Positions 21,725 through 32,220 are shown, counted from the stretch's first letter. The stretch: DNA of 64,000 nucleotides from Chromobacterium sinusclupearum (GCF_002902845.1 NZ_PPTF01000043.1:30809-94808), one strand, 5' to 3'. Translations and numbers: made by a program. Notes: generated by a model not told the origin, from the sequence alone.

Positions 21725-21736
21725 GTAAAACTGCTT

Positions 21737-22876
21737 TTATCCCAAATTCAGCATCGCCAAGCGGCCATCCTGTCCCTGTACCAGGGCGGAGGAGCCGAGC
21801 GACACCGGTTGATTGACCGGACCGGAGGTGCCGATCTTGCTGCGGCCGACAATGCCGCCGCTCTCGTTGGATAGCAGATGCGCATAGCCTTCGCCATCCA
21901 CCACCAGCACGAAGCGGCCCAGCATGACCGGGCCGGAGACATCGCGGTACTTCAGATCGTCGTTTTTCCAGACGTTGCGGCCGCTCTGACGATCATAGGC
22001 CCAGACCGAACCGTTTTCCGCCGTCACGTAGACATTGCGGGCATCCACCGCCAGGCCGCGGCTGGACGAGATCTCGCGCGCCCACTGCAGGCTGCCGCTG
22101 CGCGCCTCAAAGCAGGCGACGCGCCCTTGATAGGCCACGGCGCACACCTGGCCGCCATCGAATACCGGGCGGCTGGTGACGTCGGTGACGCGCTCCAGCT
22201 CGGTGGCGCCGCGCGGCGTGGCCACAGCGCCCTGCCACAGCGAATTGCCGGTTTGCGGATTGATGATGTCGAGCTGGCCGCCGGCCTGCCCCACCATCAC
22301 CGCCTCGCGGCCCACCGCGCGCATCGAGCCGTCGTTGCGCACCGTCAGCTGCGGCAATACGTTGCCGACCGACCACTGCTGCTTGCCGTCGGCCAGGTTG
22401 AACCCCGTCAGACGGGCATCGTTGGTGCGCACGATGACCTTGTCGCCGGCGATCTGCGGCGCTTCCAGCATCAGGCTGGTCAGGGACTGCTCCCACAGCG
22501 TCTTGCCGCTGACGCGGTCCACCGCCAGCAGCTTGGCGTCCTGCGTGCCCACCAGCACGGTATCGCCGCTGACGGCGACGCCGGTGCTCAGGCCGCGCTT
22601 CAGCGACACATCGCTCTGGATACGGCCGGACAGGGCATCGATGCTGCGGATGCGCCCCGCAGCGTCTGCCGTCACCACATTGCCGTTGGCGTACACCGGC
22701 AGGAAGCTGCCGGCCGGCGCCGCCTGCTGCAGCGTCCACTTGAGCTCCAGCGTCTGCAGCGGCTTGATGGCGGCCAGCGGCGTCGGCTGAAATTGCGAGG
22801 AACCTTCAAACCAGCTGGCGCAACCAGCCAGCGACAAGGAAGAGATGACAGCGGTAAGCAACAGTTGGCGGCGCAT
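21737..22876 (-). CDS. bamB: Outer membrane protein assembly factor BamB
   Basis: Lipoprotein of the BAM complex that inserts beta-barrel proteins in the outer membrane. 379 residues. The lipobox LAGC sets the lipidated residue at C19. The rest is an eight-bladed PQQ-like beta-propeller with repeated GTQDAKLLAVDRVSGKTLW-type blades. Only 4 nt separate it from yfgM upstream; der follows. bamC is also in this window (60473-61588). Confidence 0.95.
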   Translation of the reverse strand: MRRQLLLTAVISSLSLAGCASWFEGSSQFQPTPLAAIKPLQTLELKWTLQQAAPAGSFLPVYANGNVVTADAAGRIRSIDALSGRIQSDVSLKRGLSTGVAVSGDTVLVGTQDAKLLAVDRVSGKTLWEQSLTSLMLEAPQIAGDKVIVRTNDARLTGFNLADGKQQWSVGNVLPQLTVRNDGSMRAVGREAVMVGQAGGQLDIINPQTGNSLWQGAVATPRGATELERVTDVTSRPVFDGGQVCAVAYQGRVACFEARSGSLQWAREISSSRGLAVDARNVYVTAENGSVWAYDRQSGRNVWKNDDLKYRDVSGPVMLGRFVLVVDGEGYAHLLSNESGGIVGRSKIGTSGPVNQPVSLGSSALVQGQDGRLAMLNLG

Positions 22877-22880
22877 GCGA

Positions 22881-23510
22881 TCAGCCTCCCAGCGCGTCGA
22901 GTTTCATCCGAACCAGCTCGCGGCTCGGATTTTCTTCCACCAGCTTGGCCAGCGCGGCCTTGTAGGCGTCGCGCGCGCCGGCGGTATCGCCCTTGGCGGA
23001 GAACACATCGCCCTTCAACTCGAGATACTCGGCGTCGAAAGCCGCCGGGTGCGGCTGGTTGAGCTCAGAAATCGCGGCATCGTATTTCTTCTGCTGCAGA
23101 TGCAGCGAAGCCAGACGCAGGCGGGCGATGGCCTGCATGGCCTCGTCCTTGCCGTTCGTCACCACCCACTGCAGCTGGCTGGAGGCCAGATCGAGATCGT
23201 TCTTGTCGAACGCCGCCTTGGCCAGCACCAGCGCGCTGCGGCTGGCGTAAACCGTGCTGGCGAACTCGCCCTGCAATTGCTGGGCCGCCGTTTTCAGCTT
23301 GGCGACATCCTTGGCGGCGATGGCTGCGTCCACTGCTTCATACGCGACGGCGGCTTTTTCCGCTTGCTGGCGCTGATACATGCCATAGGCCTTGTAACCC
23401 AGGTAGCCGAGGCTGACCGCCAGCACTGCGCCGCCGATCAGTTTGCCCCACTGCTGCCAGAAGGCCTTCATCGAATCGATCTGTTCCTGTTCCTGCAAGT
23501 CGAACGCCAT
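22881..23510 (-). CDS. yfgM: YfgM-like tetratricopeptide protein, SecYEG-associated
   Basis: Inner-membrane protein of the YfgM/DUF2133 family, which in E. coli associates with SecYEG and PpiD. 209 residues: short cytosolic head with QEQEQIDSMKAFWQQWGK, one membrane segment (about residues 20-40), then periplasmic TPR-like helices. Its position between hisS and bamB is the family's hallmark. Confidence 0.88.
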   Translation of the reverse strand: MAFDLQEQEQIDSMKAFWQQWGKLIGGAVLAVSLGYLGYKAYGMYQRQQAEKAAVAYEAVDAAIAAKDVAKLKTAAQQLQGEFASTVYASRSALVLAKAAFDKNDLDLASSQLQWVVTNGKDEAMQAIARLRLASLHLQQKKYDAAISELNQPHPAAFDAEYLELKGDVFSAKGDTAGARDAYKAALAKLVEENPSRELVRMKLDALGG

Positions 23511-23529
23511 TGCGTTCCCCCTTATTCAA

Positions 23530-24801
23530 TCAAGCTTTCAGAGTGGCCAGCGTCGCGGCGACATCCGCGGCTGCCACGGTCTTTTGTTCGATTTCCGCGC
23601 GCAAGGCCTTGATCACGGCCTGGCCGGCGGCGATCTCGTTCTCGCCGACGATGACGGCGAACGCTGCGCCGCTGGCATCGGCCTTCTTCATTTGAGACTT
23701 GAAGCTGCCCTCGCCCAGGTGCTGCACCACGGAGAAACCGGCGGCGCGCAATTGCTGCGCCAGCTTCATCGAGTACAGGCCCGCGCCCTCGCCCTGGTTG
23801 ACCAGGTAGACATCGACGCCGCGCTGCGACGGCAGCAGGCCCTTGTCTTGCAGCAACAGCAGCACGCGCTCCATGCCCATGCCGAAGCCGATGCCCGGCG
23901 CCGGCTTGCCGCCCAGCTGCTCGATCAGGCCGTCGTAACGGCCGCCGGCGCAGACGGTGCCCTGGGCGCCCAGCTCGGTGGTCACCCACTCGAACACGGA
24001 CTGGTTATAGTAGTCCAAACCACGCACCAGCCGCGGGTTTTCCACATACTCCACGCCCAGCGCGGCGATCATCGCCTTCCAGCCCTCGTAATGGGCGCGC
24101 GACGCCTCGCCCAGATAGTCGGACAGTTTGGGCGCGGCGTTGGCCATTTCCTGCAGCGCCGGATTCTTGGTGTCCAGCACGCGCAGCGGATTGGTGTACA
24201 GGCGGCGCTTGCCATCCTCGTCCAGGATGTCGACGTGGCGCTCCAGGTACTGGATCAGCGCGTCGCGGTGGGCGGCGCGCTCTTCCTTGTTGCCCAGCGA
24301 GTTGATTTCCAGACGCACATACTGGCTGATGCCGAGACGGCGCCACAGGTCGGCCGTCATCGCGATGATTTCGGCGTCCACGTCCGGGCCGGCAAAGCCC
24401 AGCGCTTCCACGCCCATCTGGTGGAACTGGCGGTAGCGGCCCTTTTGCGGACGCTCGTGGCGATACATCGGCCCCATGTACCACACCTTTTGGGTGGCGT
24501 TGTAGAGCAGATTGTGCTCGACCACCGCGCGCAGCGTGCCTGCGGTGCCCTCGGGGCGCAGCGTCAGGCTGTCGCCGTTCAGGCTGTCAATGAAGGTGTA
24601 CATTTCCTTTTCGACGATGTCGGTGACTTCGCCGATGGAACGGACAAACAACGCGGTATTTTCCAGGATAGGGGTGCGGATGTTGTGGTAGCCGTAGTCG
24701 GCCAGCAGCTTGCGCAGCACCCCTTCAAAATATTCCCACTGGTAGGATTCGGTCGGCAGCACATCGTTCATGCCTTTGACCGCTTGGTATTTCTGAGCCA
24801 T
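23530..24801 (-). CDS. hisS: Histidyl-tRNA synthetase
   Basis: Charges tRNA-His. 423 residues, class II aaRS. HisRS-specific motifs [15 protein letters not shown] and [13 protein letters not shown] are present, and motif 3 is [13 protein letters not shown]. The anticodon-binding domain is at the C-terminus. Lies between ispG and yfgM. Confidence 0.97.
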   Translation of the reverse strand: MAQKYQAVKGMNDVLPTESYQWEYFEGVLRKLLADYGYHNIRTPILENTALFVRSIGEVTDIVEKEMYTFIDSLNGDSLTLRPEGTAGTLRAVVEHNLLYNATQKVWYMGPMYRHERPQKGRYRQFHQMGVEALGFAGPDVDAEIIAMTADLWRRLGISQYVRLEINSLGNKEERAAHRDALIQYLERHVDILDEDGKRRLYTNPLRVLDTKNPALQEMANAAPKLSDYLGEASRAHYEGWKAMIAALGVEYVENPRLVRGLDYYNQSVFEWVTTELGAQGTVCAGGRYDGLIEQLGGKPAPGIGFGMGMERVLLLLQDKGLLPSQRGVDVYLVNQGEGAGLYSMKLAQQLRAAGFSVVQHLGEGSFKSQMKKADASGAAFAVIVGENEIAAGQAVIKALRAEIEQKTVAAADVAATLATLKA

Positions 24802-24836
24802 TGCTATCTTCTTGTATCAGCTGAATTCTGGTTCCG

Positions 24837-26120
24837 TCAGGCTTTCACCGGCTGGATCGGAATGGTGCGGCTGGCGTTTTCGCGGCGCTTGGCGCCGCCT
24901 TCGCCATAGCGGGTTTTGACATAGTTGTCGACGATGGCGGTGAACTCGGCCGCGATGTTATCGCCCTTCAGCGTCACATCCTTGTGGCCGTCCACATAGA
25001 CCGGGGCCACCGGCACTTCGCCGGTGCCGGGCAGGGAGATGCCGATGTCGGCCAGCTTGGACTCGCCCGGGCCATTGACCACGCAGCCCATCACCGCCAC
25101 CTTCATGTCCTCGACGCCAGGGTATTGCAGACGCCATACCGGCATCTGCTCGCGCAGGTAGTTCTGGATATCGTCCGCCAGCTCCTGGAAGAAGGTGCTG
25201 GTGGTGCGGCCGCAGCCCGGACAGGCGGTGACCAGCGGCGTAAAGCTGCGCAGACCCATGGTTTGCAGCAACTCCTGCGCCACCACCACTTCCTTGGTGC
25301 GCGCCTCGCCCGGCTGCGGCGTCAGCGAGATGCGGATGGTGTCGCCTATGCCCTCCTGCAACAGCACGGCCAGCGCGGCGCTGGAAGCGACGATGCCCTT
25401 GCTGCCCATGCCGGCTTCGGTCAAACCCAGGTGCAGCGGGTAGTCGCAGCGGCTGCCCAGCTCGCGGTAGACGCTGATCAGGTCCTGCACATTGCTGACC
25501 TTGCAGGACAGGATGATATTGTCCGGCGACAGGCCGATTTCCATGGCTTTATCGGCCGACTCCAGCGCCGAAACAATCAGCGCTTCCTGCATCAGTTTGG
25601 GCAGCGGCAAAGGCGCGGCGGAGCGGTTATTGGCGTCCATCATCCGAGCCAGCAAGGCTTGGTCCAGGCTGCCCCAGTTGACGCCGATGCGCACCGCCTT
25701 GTCGAGCTCCATCGCGGTGCGGATCATGAAGGCGAACTTGTCGTCGCCCTTGGCGCCCTTGCCGACGTTGCCGGGATTGATCCGGTATTTGGCCAGCGCC
25801 TGGGCGCAATCCGGGTATTCCTTCAGCAGACGGTCGCCGTTGAAGTGGAAGTCGCCGACCAGCGGCACATTGCAACCCTGATCATCCAGCCGCTGGCGGA
25901 TTTCCGCCACGCGCGCCGCCGCTTCCGGCGAGTTGACGGTGATGCGCACCACTTCGGAACCAGCCTGCGCCAGCTGATACACCTGTTCCGCCGTCGCGGC
26001 GGCGTCGGCGGTATCGGTATTCGTCATCGACTGCACCACCACTGGCGCGGCGGAGCCTACCAAAACATGCCCCACCCGCACTAGGCGAGTGGGGCGGCGC
26101 GCGATATTCACGCTATCCAT
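24837..26120 (-). CDS. ispG: 4-hydroxy-3-methylbut-2-enyl diphosphate synthase
   Basis: Iron-sulfur enzyme converting MEcPP to HMBPP in the non-mevalonate isoprenoid pathway. 427 residues. The C-terminal 4Fe-4S domain has CPGCGRT and a further cysteine in [12 protein letters not shown]. The following enzyme of the pathway, IspH, is at 46247-47179. It lies between rodZ and hisS, separated from rodZ by 13 nt. Confidence 0.97.
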   Translation of the reverse strand: MDSVNIARRPTRLVRVGHVLVGSAAPVVVQSMTNTDTADAAATAEQVYQLAQAGSEVVRITVNSPEAAARVAEIRQRLDDQGCNVPLVGDFHFNGDRLLKEYPDCAQALAKYRINPGNVGKGAKGDDKFAFMIRTAMELDKAVRIGVNWGSLDQALLARMMDANNRSAAPLPLPKLMQEALIVSALESADKAMEIGLSPDNIILSCKVSNVQDLISVYRELGSRCDYPLHLGLTEAGMGSKGIVASSAALAVLLQEGIGDTIRISLTPQPGEARTKEVVVAQELLQTMGLRSFTPLVTACPGCGRTTSTFFQELADDIQNYLREQMPVWRLQYPGVEDMKVAVMGCVVNGPGESKLADIGISLPGTGEVPVAPVYVDGHKDVTLKGDNIAAEFTAIVDNYVKTRYGEGGAKRRENASRTIPIQPVKA

Positions 26121-26133
26121 TCGCTACCCTGCA

Positions 26134-27114
26134 TCACTTGAGTTGAATCTTGGCGGTTGTGCCGCGGATCTTGTCGCTGAAGTCCACCGGCTTGCCGTTG
26201 TAGCTCAGCTCCACCTGGCTGGCGTTGCCCACCACCACTTTGAACGGCGCGGTGCCGGAAACCTCGGTGGCATCGCCAGGCTGCATGACTTTGTAAATCA
26301 GTTTGCGGCCGGTGGCGTCTTGCACCGATATCCAGGCCGCGTCCTTGACGTTGACGCTGACCTTGTCGTTGCCTGGCGCCGCTGCCGGCGCGCTGGCCAT
26401 CGGCTTGGCCGCAGCGGCCTTGACCGGGGCGCTCGCCACCGGCTTGGCGGCAATCGCCTTGGCTGGCGCGCTGGCAACAGGCTTGGCAGCAGCCAGCTGG
26501 GCCGGGCTGCTGGCTGCCGGCTTGGCGGCCGCCACCGCAGCGGAGGCGGGAGAGTTCGCCGGCGTCGCAGCCGCCGGAGCGGATGCCGCCACGGCAGACG
26601 CATCATGCTGCTGGGTCAGCATCGGGGCCAGTTGGTCGTCCGCATGCTGCTCCGCCTTGGCGCCGCCATCGTCGCGATTGGCGTACCAGAAGCCGCCGCC
26701 CGCTATGCCGGCGACAATCACCGCCAGCGCCAGCCATTTGCCAATGGACGAGCCTTCGCGGCTTTCCGCCGGTGCCTCCTCCGGCTCGTGCGGCAAGTCG
26801 CGCGCGGCGGTGCCTTTTACCAGATTGGCCACATCATTGACGGCCGAGGGGAAATGCTGCTCCAGAGCCTGCATCAGCGGCTCCGGATCCACGCCCAGAA
26901 AGCGCGCGTAATTGCGGACGAAGCCACGGACAAAGGTGGCTCCGGGCAAAGCGTCGAAATCGTCGCGCTCAATCGCTTCCAACTGCCGCATCGACAGCTT
27001 CAGCCGATCAGCCACTTCCCCCAAGCCCAGTCCGGCCGCCTCGCGCGCCGCTTTCAAACTGGGGCCGATGCCTTTGGGCATCGGAGCGTCTAGATGTTCG
27101 TTTGTTCTTTCCAT
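26134..27114 (-). CDS. rodZ: Cytoskeleton protein RodZ
   Basis: Bitopic membrane protein linking MreB to the elongation machinery. 326 residues: cytosolic helix-turn-helix domain at about residues 17-85, one membrane span near 126-145, a long Ala/Pro/Lys/Ser-rich periplasmic linker with VASAP and AAAKP repeats, and a C-terminal DUF4115 beta domain. Two nucleotides separate it from pilW upstream. Confidence 0.93.
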   Translation of the reverse strand: MERTNEHLDAPMPKGIGPSLKAAREAAGLGLGEVADRLKLSMRQLEAIERDDFDALPGATFVRGFVRNYARFLGVDPEPLMQALEQHFPSAVNDVANLVKGTAARDLPHEPEEAPAESREGSSIGKWLALAVIVAGIAGGGFWYANRDDGGAKAEQHADDQLAPMLTQQHDASAVAASAPAAATPANSPASAAVAAAKPAASSPAQLAAAKPVASAPAKAIAAKPVASAPVKAAAAKPMASAPAAAPGNDKVSVNVKDAAWISVQDATGRKLIYKVMQPGDATEVSGTAPFKVVVGNASQVELSYNGKPVDFSDKIRGTTAKIQLK

Positions 27115-27116
27115 CC

Positions 27117-27860
27117 TCAGCTTCCACTCAACAGCAGTTGTGTTTCTCTAGAGTCCGGATACCGGTTCTTCAGCTCGCCGGCGCATTCGCTTTCCAACGT
27201 GCCGTCGCCGGTCTTGCGGGCGATTCTGGCTCCCAGCCACAGGTCGGCGGCGCCCAAACCCTCGGGACTGGCGCTGCGCAGCCTGCCGAAATAGAAAGCG
27301 GCTAGTTTTGCATTACCCTGGCCAAGATGCATCTCCGCCAGTTCGCGCAGCGCCGGCGGATAATTGGGCGCCGCGCGCAAAGCGTCCAGCAGATACTCAT
27401 TGGCCTTGTCCGCCTGCCCAAGCTTGAGGTTGCAACGCCCCAGGTTCAGATAGGCGGATTGAGGAGAATCATACAGCGGATTGGCCAGCGCCTTCAGAAA
27501 CAGCGGCAGCGAATCCTGCACTCGGCCGTTTTCGCACAAAAACAGGCCGTAATTGTTGTTGGCGGCCGAATTCGCCGGGTCCAACTGCAAGGCGCGGCGG
27601 AAATCCTGTTCCGCCTGATCGTTCTGCTGCAGCAAGCCCAGCACATAGGCCCGGGCGACATACGCGGCCACATAGGACGCATCCGCCTGCACCGCCTGAT
27701 TGGCGTTGTCCAGCGCCGCCTTCAGATTGCCTATCCTGGCGTACTCCACGGCAAGCTGGCTGCGTATCTGCGCCAGCTCGCTGGAATTAGCCGCCATGGC
27801 GGAGGTGGCGACGCCAAATGCCAACAGCCATCCAGCCAACCATCCCCGCCATTTATTCAT
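27117..27860 (-). CDS. pilW: Type IV pilus biogenesis TPR protein PilW/PilF
   Basis: Pilotin-type protein needed for assembly or stability of the PilQ secretin and type IV pili. 247 residues: N-terminal signal ending near SAMAA, then about six TPR units ([20 protein letters not shown] repeats). It lacks an obvious lipobox cysteine. It overlaps rlmN by 4 nt (ATGA), and rodZ follows. Named pilF in some species. Confidence 0.9.
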   Translation of the reverse strand: MNKWRGWLAGWLLAFGVATSAMAANSSELAQIRSQLAVEYARIGNLKAALDNANQAVQADASYVAAYVARAYVLGLLQQNDQAEQDFRRALQLDPANSAANNNYGLFLCENGRVQDSLPLFLKALANPLYDSPQSAYLNLGRCNLKLGQADKANEYLLDALRAAPNYPPALRELAEMHLGQGNAKLAAFYFGRLRSASPEGLGAADLWLGARIARKTGDGTLESECAGELKNRYPDSRETQLLLSGS

Positions 27861-28951
27861 AGTTTCTTATCCTCGCTTATTTGCATCCATTTGGCCTGAC
27901 GCCTGGTTTTATCTTGCACTTGGCCGGCCAGTTGACCACAGGCTGCATCGATGTCGTCGCCGCGCGTCTTGCGCACGGTCACCACATAGCCTTGTTCTTG
28001 CAGAAGTTCACGGAAAATGCGGATCGCGTTGTTGCTGGAACGATCATAACCCGAGTTGGGGAAAGGATTGAATGGGATCAGGTTGAATTTGCACGGCACG
28101 TCCCTCACCAACTCCATCAACTGGCGAGCATGTTCCGGTCTATCGTTGACCCCGTCAAGCATCACATATTCAAAGGTGATGAAATCGCGCGGCGCTTTTT
28201 CCAGATAGCGGCTGCAGGCGGCCATCAGCTCCGACAGCGGATATTTCTTGTTGATCGGCACGATCACGTCGCGGATCGCGTCGTTCGGCGCATGCAGCGA
28301 CACCGCCAGCGCCACCGGGCACTCCTCGCGCAGACGGTCCATCTGCGGCACCAGGCCGGAGGTGGACAACGTGACGCGGCGGCGGCTCAAACCATAGCCA
28401 TGGTCGTCCAGCATGATCTGCATCGCGCTGACCACGTTGTCGAAATTGGCCAGCGGCTCGCCCATGCCCATCATCACCACATTAGACACCACGCGCTCGT
28501 TCTTCGGCGTCACGCCCATGGCCTTGTTGGCCCACCACAGCTGACCGATGATCTCGGCAGTGCTCAGGTTACGGTTGAATCCCTGGCGGCCGGTGGAGCA
28601 GAACGTGCACTCCAGCGCGCAACCCACCTGGGATGACACGCACAAAGTGCCGCGGTCGTCTTCCGGAATGAACACGGTTTCCACACCGTTGCCGGTGCCG
28701 ACGTCGAGCAGCCACTTGCGGGTGCCATCACTGGACTCCTGCCCGGTCATCAGCGACGGCACGCGCACCTCGGCGCGCTCGTGCAGCTTGGCGCGCAGGC
28801 TCTTGGCGAGATCGGTCATCGCGTCGAAATCGTCTTCGGCCATCTGGTGCATCCAGCGCATCACTTGCTTGGCGCGGAACGGCTTCTCGCCCATTTCGGC
28901 AAAGTGCTGGGTCAACTGGTCCAGATTGAAGTCGAGCAGGTTGGTTTTCAT
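27857..28951 (-). CDS. rlmN: Dual-specificity 23S rRNA/tRNA adenine C2-methyltransferase RlmN
   Basis: Radical SAM enzyme that methylates A2503 of 23S rRNA and A37 of some tRNAs. 364 residues from ATG at 28951, which has GAGGAT upstream; a longer frame to 29008 lacks a good site. The radical SAM cluster motif is CALECTFC and the C-terminal methyl-carrying cysteine is in DAACGQ. Overlaps pilW by 4 nt. Confidence 0.97.
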   Translation of the reverse strand: MKTNLLDFNLDQLTQHFAEMGEKPFRAKQVMRWMHQMAEDDFDAMTDLAKSLRAKLHERAEVRVPSLMTGQESSDGTRKWLLDVGTGNGVETVFIPEDDRGTLCVSSQVGCALECTFCSTGRQGFNRNLSTAEIIGQLWWANKAMGVTPKNERVVSNVVMMGMGEPLANFDNVVSAMQIMLDDHGYGLSRRRVTLSTSGLVPQMDRLREECPVALAVSLHAPNDAIRDVIVPINKKYPLSELMAACSRYLEKAPRDFITFEYVMLDGVNDRPEHARQLMELVRDVPCKFNLIPFNPFPNSGYDRSSNNAIRIFRELLQEQGYVVTVRKTRGDDIDAACGQLAGQVQDKTRRQAKWMQISEDKKL

Positions 28952-29021
28952 GCAATCCTCGAGAGGGGAAAGAGGCCGCCGCTTGCGCGGCAGCCTCCGG
29001 TCAATCAACTACAGTTCGAGA

Positions 29022-29447
29022 TTAGCGCGAGCAGATCTCGGAAGCGGCGAAGAAGTAGGCCACTTCGATGGCAGCGTTTTCCACGCTGTCGGAACCGTGC
29101 ACGGCGTTGGCATCGATCGAGTCGGCGAAATCGGCGCGGATGGTGCCGGCTTCAGCCTTCTTCGGGTCGGTCGCGCCCATCAGCTCGCGGTTCTTCAGCA
29201 CGGCGTTCTCGCCTTCCAGCGCCTGGATCATCACCGGGCCGGACACCATGAAGCTCACCAGATCGTTGAAGAACGGGCGTTCTTTGTGCACGGCGTAGAA
29301 GCCTTCGGCTTCGGCGCGGGACAGTTGCTTCATCTTGGCGGCCACAACCTTCAGGCCGGCGGATTCGAAGCGGTCGTAGATTTTACCGATTACGTTTTTC
29401 GCAACGGCATCCGGCTTAACGATGGACAAGGTACGTTCGATTGCCAT
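29022..29447 (-). CDS. ndk: Nucleoside diphosphate kinase
   Basis: Balances nucleoside triphosphate pools by phosphate transfer through a phosphohistidine. 141 residues from ATG at 29447 (AGGGAGAA upstream). The active-site motif NAVHGSDS near the C-terminal third carries the catalytic His. It heads the minus-strand cluster rlmN to purA. Confidence 0.98.
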   Translation of the reverse strand: MAIERTLSIVKPDAVAKNVIGKIYDRFESAGLKVVAAKMKQLSRAEAEGFYAVHKERPFFNDLVSFMVSGPVMIQALEGENAVLKNRELMGATDPKKAEAGTIRADFADSIDANAVHGSDSVENAAIEVAYFFAASEICSR

Positions 29448-29579
29448 ATAAATTCTCCCTAACGACAAGACAAGTGGCTAAACTTGAGTATTATGACGCC
29501 ACTCGGGTTACCCAATTCTGACGAACCCGCTATTTTAGCAGCGTTTTCAAACACGTGCTGCACATTCCATACAGGCACC

Positions 29580-30416
29580 ATGCGAGAACAAAATCAGCAG
29601 CAAGCGCCGCAAATCGGCCCGGACGAATCCGACCTCAACAGCAAGCTGAAAAAACGGCTATGGATTGCCGGCGGACTGGTCGCCGTCGCCGTGGCCGCCA
29701 TTCCACTGATGGACGCGCTGACCAAACCCAAAGTGGAGATGAGCAGCGACGCCCCCACTCCCAGCTCCGGCAAGATCGTCAAACCGGCATCCAGCCCCGA
29801 GGCCGGCATCATCACGCCGCCCAAGATCGCCAGCGCGCCCGCGCAGCAAAGCAGCGCGCCGACAGCGGAAGCCGGCAATGGTGCGCCCGTCGCGCCTGCC
29901 GCACCCCCCCCGACCACGCCGGACCTGAGCAAAACGCCCGCCATCGCCAACCAGCAAGCGGCCAGCCGACACCCGGCCAGCCCCCACGCAACGGCGCCAA
30001 GCCAGACGCAACCCGCCAGCAAAGCCGCAAGCCAGGAACGCGAGACGCCTCCGAGCAAAACGGCAAGCGCTCGCCCACCCAGCACGCCTGCGCGCAACGA
30101 AGCGGCCACAGCGCCCAGCATGGACAACGCCGCCGCGCCAAAAGTTGCGCCGCCCGTCGCGACAGCCCTGCCAAGCGCTCCCGCCAAAGCCGAACCCGCC
30201 GGCAGCTCTGTGGGCTATCAAGTGCAGCTAGGCCTGTTCGCCAGCATGGGCAACGCCCAAAAACTGGTGAAAGAACTGCAGAAACACGGCATTGCGGCGC
30301 ACACCGTCACCCGCGTCCAGGTCGGCCCGTTCAAAAACCGGGCCGAGGCTGACGAAGCCATGAAGAAATTGCGCGAACTGGGCTACGCGCCATTGCTCGC
30401 TCCCAGCGGGCAATAA
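29580..30416 (+). CDS. SPOR-domain membrane protein (FtsN/DedD-like)
   Basis: 278 residues. A short cytosolic head, one membrane segment at about residues 27-44, a long Ala/Pro/Ser/Thr-rich periplasmic linker and a C-terminal SPOR domain (about 200-278, opening GYQVQLGLFASMGNAQKLVKEL). SPOR domains bind glycan strands stripped of stem peptides at the division septum, so a cell-division role is likely. Whether it is FtsN or DedD cannot be decided. ATG at 29580 (MREQNQQQ) is favoured over the upstream frame start at 29484. Confidence 0.85.
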   Translation: MREQNQQQAPQIGPDESDLNSKLKKRLWIAGGLVAVAVAAIPLMDALTKPKVEMSSDAPTPSSGKIVKPASSPEAGIITPPKIASAPAQQSSAPTAEAGNGAPVAPAAPPPTTPDLSKTPAIANQQAASRHPASPHATAPSQTQPASKAASQERETPPSKTASARPPSTPARNEAATAPSMDNAAAPKVAPPVATALPSAPAKAEPAGSSVGYQVQLGLFASMGNAQKLVKELQKHGIAAHTVTRVQVGPFKNRAEADEAMKKLRELGYAPLLAPSGQ

Positions 30417-30421
30417 TAAAC

Positions 30422-30445
30422 AAAGCCCGCTTCCGCGGGCTTTTT
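30422..30445 (+). terminator. Terminator after the SPOR-domain gene
   Basis: 7-bp stem (30424-30430 with 30435-30441), loop TTCC, then a T-run. Confidence 0.8.
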
Positions 30446-30465
30446 CACATCCAGTGAACAAACGC

Positions 30466-30496
30466 AAAAAAGCCCCGGATTGACTCCAGGGCTTTT
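30466..30496 (-). terminator. Terminator after tRNA-Gln
   Basis: 9-bp stem containing one G-U pair, flanked by A and T runs; ends the tRNA-Gln transcript on the minus strand. Confidence 0.75.
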
Positions 30497-30505
30497 TCTG
30501 AATTC

Positions 30506-30581
30506 TGGCAGGCAGTACAGGGCTCGAACCTGTGACCCTCGGAATCAAAATCCGATGCTCTACCAACTGAGCTAACTGCCA
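30506..30581 (-). tRNA. tRNA-Gln (anticodon UUG)
   Basis: 76 nt with CCA encoded. Anticodon loop TTTTGAT gives UUG. The 1-72 pair is a U-U mismatch, consistent with the weak first pair of bacterial Gln tRNAs. Confidence 0.96.
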
Positions 30582-30619
30582 ACACTATCTCAAACCGCGC
30601 AGCGACTTGAGAGAAAAGA

Positions 30620-30648
30620 ACTATACCTTAACTGATTAATTCTGGCAA
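30620..30648 (-). promoter_or_regulatory. Promoter of tRNA-Gln
   Basis: On the minus strand TTGCCA (30648-30643), 17-nt spacer, TATAGT (30625-30620), about 40 nt before the tRNA. Confidence 0.8.
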
Positions 30649-30775
30649 GCGTTTTATATTATCTTTTGCGCTGGGCAATCAATAAACCACTCACCCGCAG
30701 AAATCAGCAAACATACAGATGCAAGCAAAAGAAAAGACCCGACAGATAAACCAAACTGACGAGCCTGATTCTTTA

Positions 30776-30851
30776 TGGTGCCGGTAATAGGAGTCGAACC
30801 TACGACCTTCGCATTACGAATGCGCTGCTCTACCAACTGAGCTATACCGGC
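30776..30851 (-). tRNA. tRNA-Thr (anticodon CGU)
   Basis: 76 nt with CCA encoded; anticodon loop TTCGTAA. It differs from the E. coli thrW tRNA as I recall it by only a few acceptor-stem changes. Confidence 0.96.
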
Positions 30852-30864
30852 AATCCAATCTGTT

Positions 30865-30907
30865 AAAAAAGCCCTGATTCTCTGAATTTGAAAATCAAGG
30901 CTTTTTT
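30865..30907 (-). terminator. Terminator between tRNA-Pro and tRNA-Thr
   Basis: Long stem flanked by A and T runs, with one internal mismatch, immediately after tRNA-Pro and before tRNA-Thr on the minus strand. Confidence 0.7.
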
Positions 30908-30913
30908 GAATTC

Positions 30914-30990
30914 TGGTCGGAGTGAGAGGATTCGAACCTCCGGCCTCTACGTCCCGAACGTAGCGCTCTACCAGGCTAAGCTACACTCCG
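30914..30990 (-). tRNA. tRNA-Pro (anticodon CGG), downstream copy
   Basis: 77 nt with CCA encoded; anticodon loop TTCGGGA. Identical to the copy at 31071-31147. Confidence 0.96.
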
Positions 30991-31025
30991 ATTTACTGTT
31001 TCCTCAGCTAGCGCCGAGGGAAGCT

Positions 31026-31054
31026 ACTTTACCTCGTTTACTGTTTTCTGACAA
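31026..31054 (-). promoter_or_regulatory. Promoter of the downstream tRNA-Pro copy
   Basis: On the minus strand TTGTCA (31054-31049), 17-nt spacer, TAAAGT (31031-31026), between the two tRNA-Pro genes. Confidence 0.65.
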
Positions 31055-31070
31055 GCGATTTTTGTTTAAC

Positions 31071-31147
31071 TGGTCGGAGTGAGAGGATTCGAACCTCCGG
31101 CCTCTACGTCCCGAACGTAGCGCTCTACCAGGCTAAGCTACACTCCG
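31071..31147 (-). tRNA. tRNA-Pro (anticodon CGG), upstream copy
   Basis: 77 nt with CCA encoded; identical to the downstream copy. No clear promoter could be read upstream of it. Confidence 0.96.
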
Positions 31148-31242
31148 ACGACCGGTCAAAACTGCTTGTCTGAAAATCTGCTGCTGCATCGCTTGCTGCG
31201 GTACAATCAGCGGCTTCAGAGGACGCGCATTATGGAACAAAT

Positions 31243-32220
31243 ATGTGGTTTAGGCAACTATCTTTTTATCGTTTGAACGAAGAAAGCCTGGTGGACGCCG
31301 ACAAGCTGTTGCAGGCATTGGAAAAACGCCCATTCCAACCCTGCATGGGGCTCGATTGGTTCAGCGAAGGGTGGGTTGCGCCGGCTTCCCATCTAGAAGC
31401 GCCAGTATATGCGGCACGCGGCAGCCTGATGGTTTCGATGCGGCGCGAGGACAAGGTGTTGCCGGCTTCGGTGATCCGCGACTTCGTCGAAATGAAGGTG
31501 CAGGAGATCGAAGACAAGGAGCTGCGCAAGGTAGGCCGCAAGGAAAAGCTGGCCTTGAAGGAACAAGTGACTGACGACCTGCTGCCGCGCGCCTTTGTCC
31601 GCAGCAGCCGCACCAGCGCCTATCTGGACATCGCCCGCGGCTGGCTGATGGTGGACTCCGGGTCGTCCAGCAAGGCCGAGGCGCTGATCTCCAAACTGCG
31701 CGAGGCGCTGCCGCCCTTCCCGGCCGCGCTGCCGCGCACCAAGATCGCGCCGCATACCGCCATGACCGACTGGTTGGCCGCAGGCGAAGCGCCCGGCGGC
31801 TTCGAGCTGGACGCCGACTGCGAGCTGAAAGACGGCAGCGAAAACGGCGCGGTGGTACGCTGCAGCCGCATCGACCTGACCAGCGACGAGATCCGCCAGC
31901 ATATCGCCACCGGCAAACAGGCCACCAAGCTGGGCCTGATCTGGAACGAGAAAATCCGCTTCCAACTGACCGATACGCTGCAACTGAAGCGCATCCAGTT
32001 CCTGGACGTGCTGCAAGACGAAGCCAGCCAGGCCGGGGACGACCGCGAAAGCCTGTTCCAGGCCACCTTCATTCTGATGAGCGAAGAGCTGGGCGAACTG
32101 GTGGAAGCACTGGTGGAAGCGCTGGGCGGACTGGAAGACAGCCAGGCGCAGCCGCTTGCCCCCCAGGCTAGCGCGTCGGCGCCAAGCAAAGGCGATGCCG
32201 TCGACGTGCCCTGGGATTAA
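31243..32220 (+). CDS. rdgC: Recombination-associated protein RdgC
   Basis: Ring-shaped DNA-binding protein that limits RecA activity; in Neisseria it is linked to pilin variation. 325 residues, slightly longer than E. coli RdgC because of an Ala/Ser/Pro-rich tail ending DVPWD. The RdgC family opening MWFRQLSFYRL and the central LDIARGWLMVDSGSSSKAE are clear. A TACAAT box lies at 31202-31207 but its -35 is poor. Confidence 0.94.
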   Translation: MWFRQLSFYRLNEESLVDADKLLQALEKRPFQPCMGLDWFSEGWVAPASHLEAPVYAARGSLMVSMRREDKVLPASVIRDFVEMKVQEIEDKELRKVGRKEKLALKEQVTDDLLPRAFVRSSRTSAYLDIARGWLMVDSGSSSKAEALISKLREALPPFPAALPRTKIAPHTAMTDWLAAGEAPGGFELDADCELKDGSENGAVVRCSRIDLTSDEIRQHIATGKQATKLGLIWNEKIRFQLTDTLQLKRIQFLDVLQDEASQAGDDRESLFQATFILMSEELGELVEALVEALGGLEDSQAQPLAPQASASAPSKGDAVDVPWD

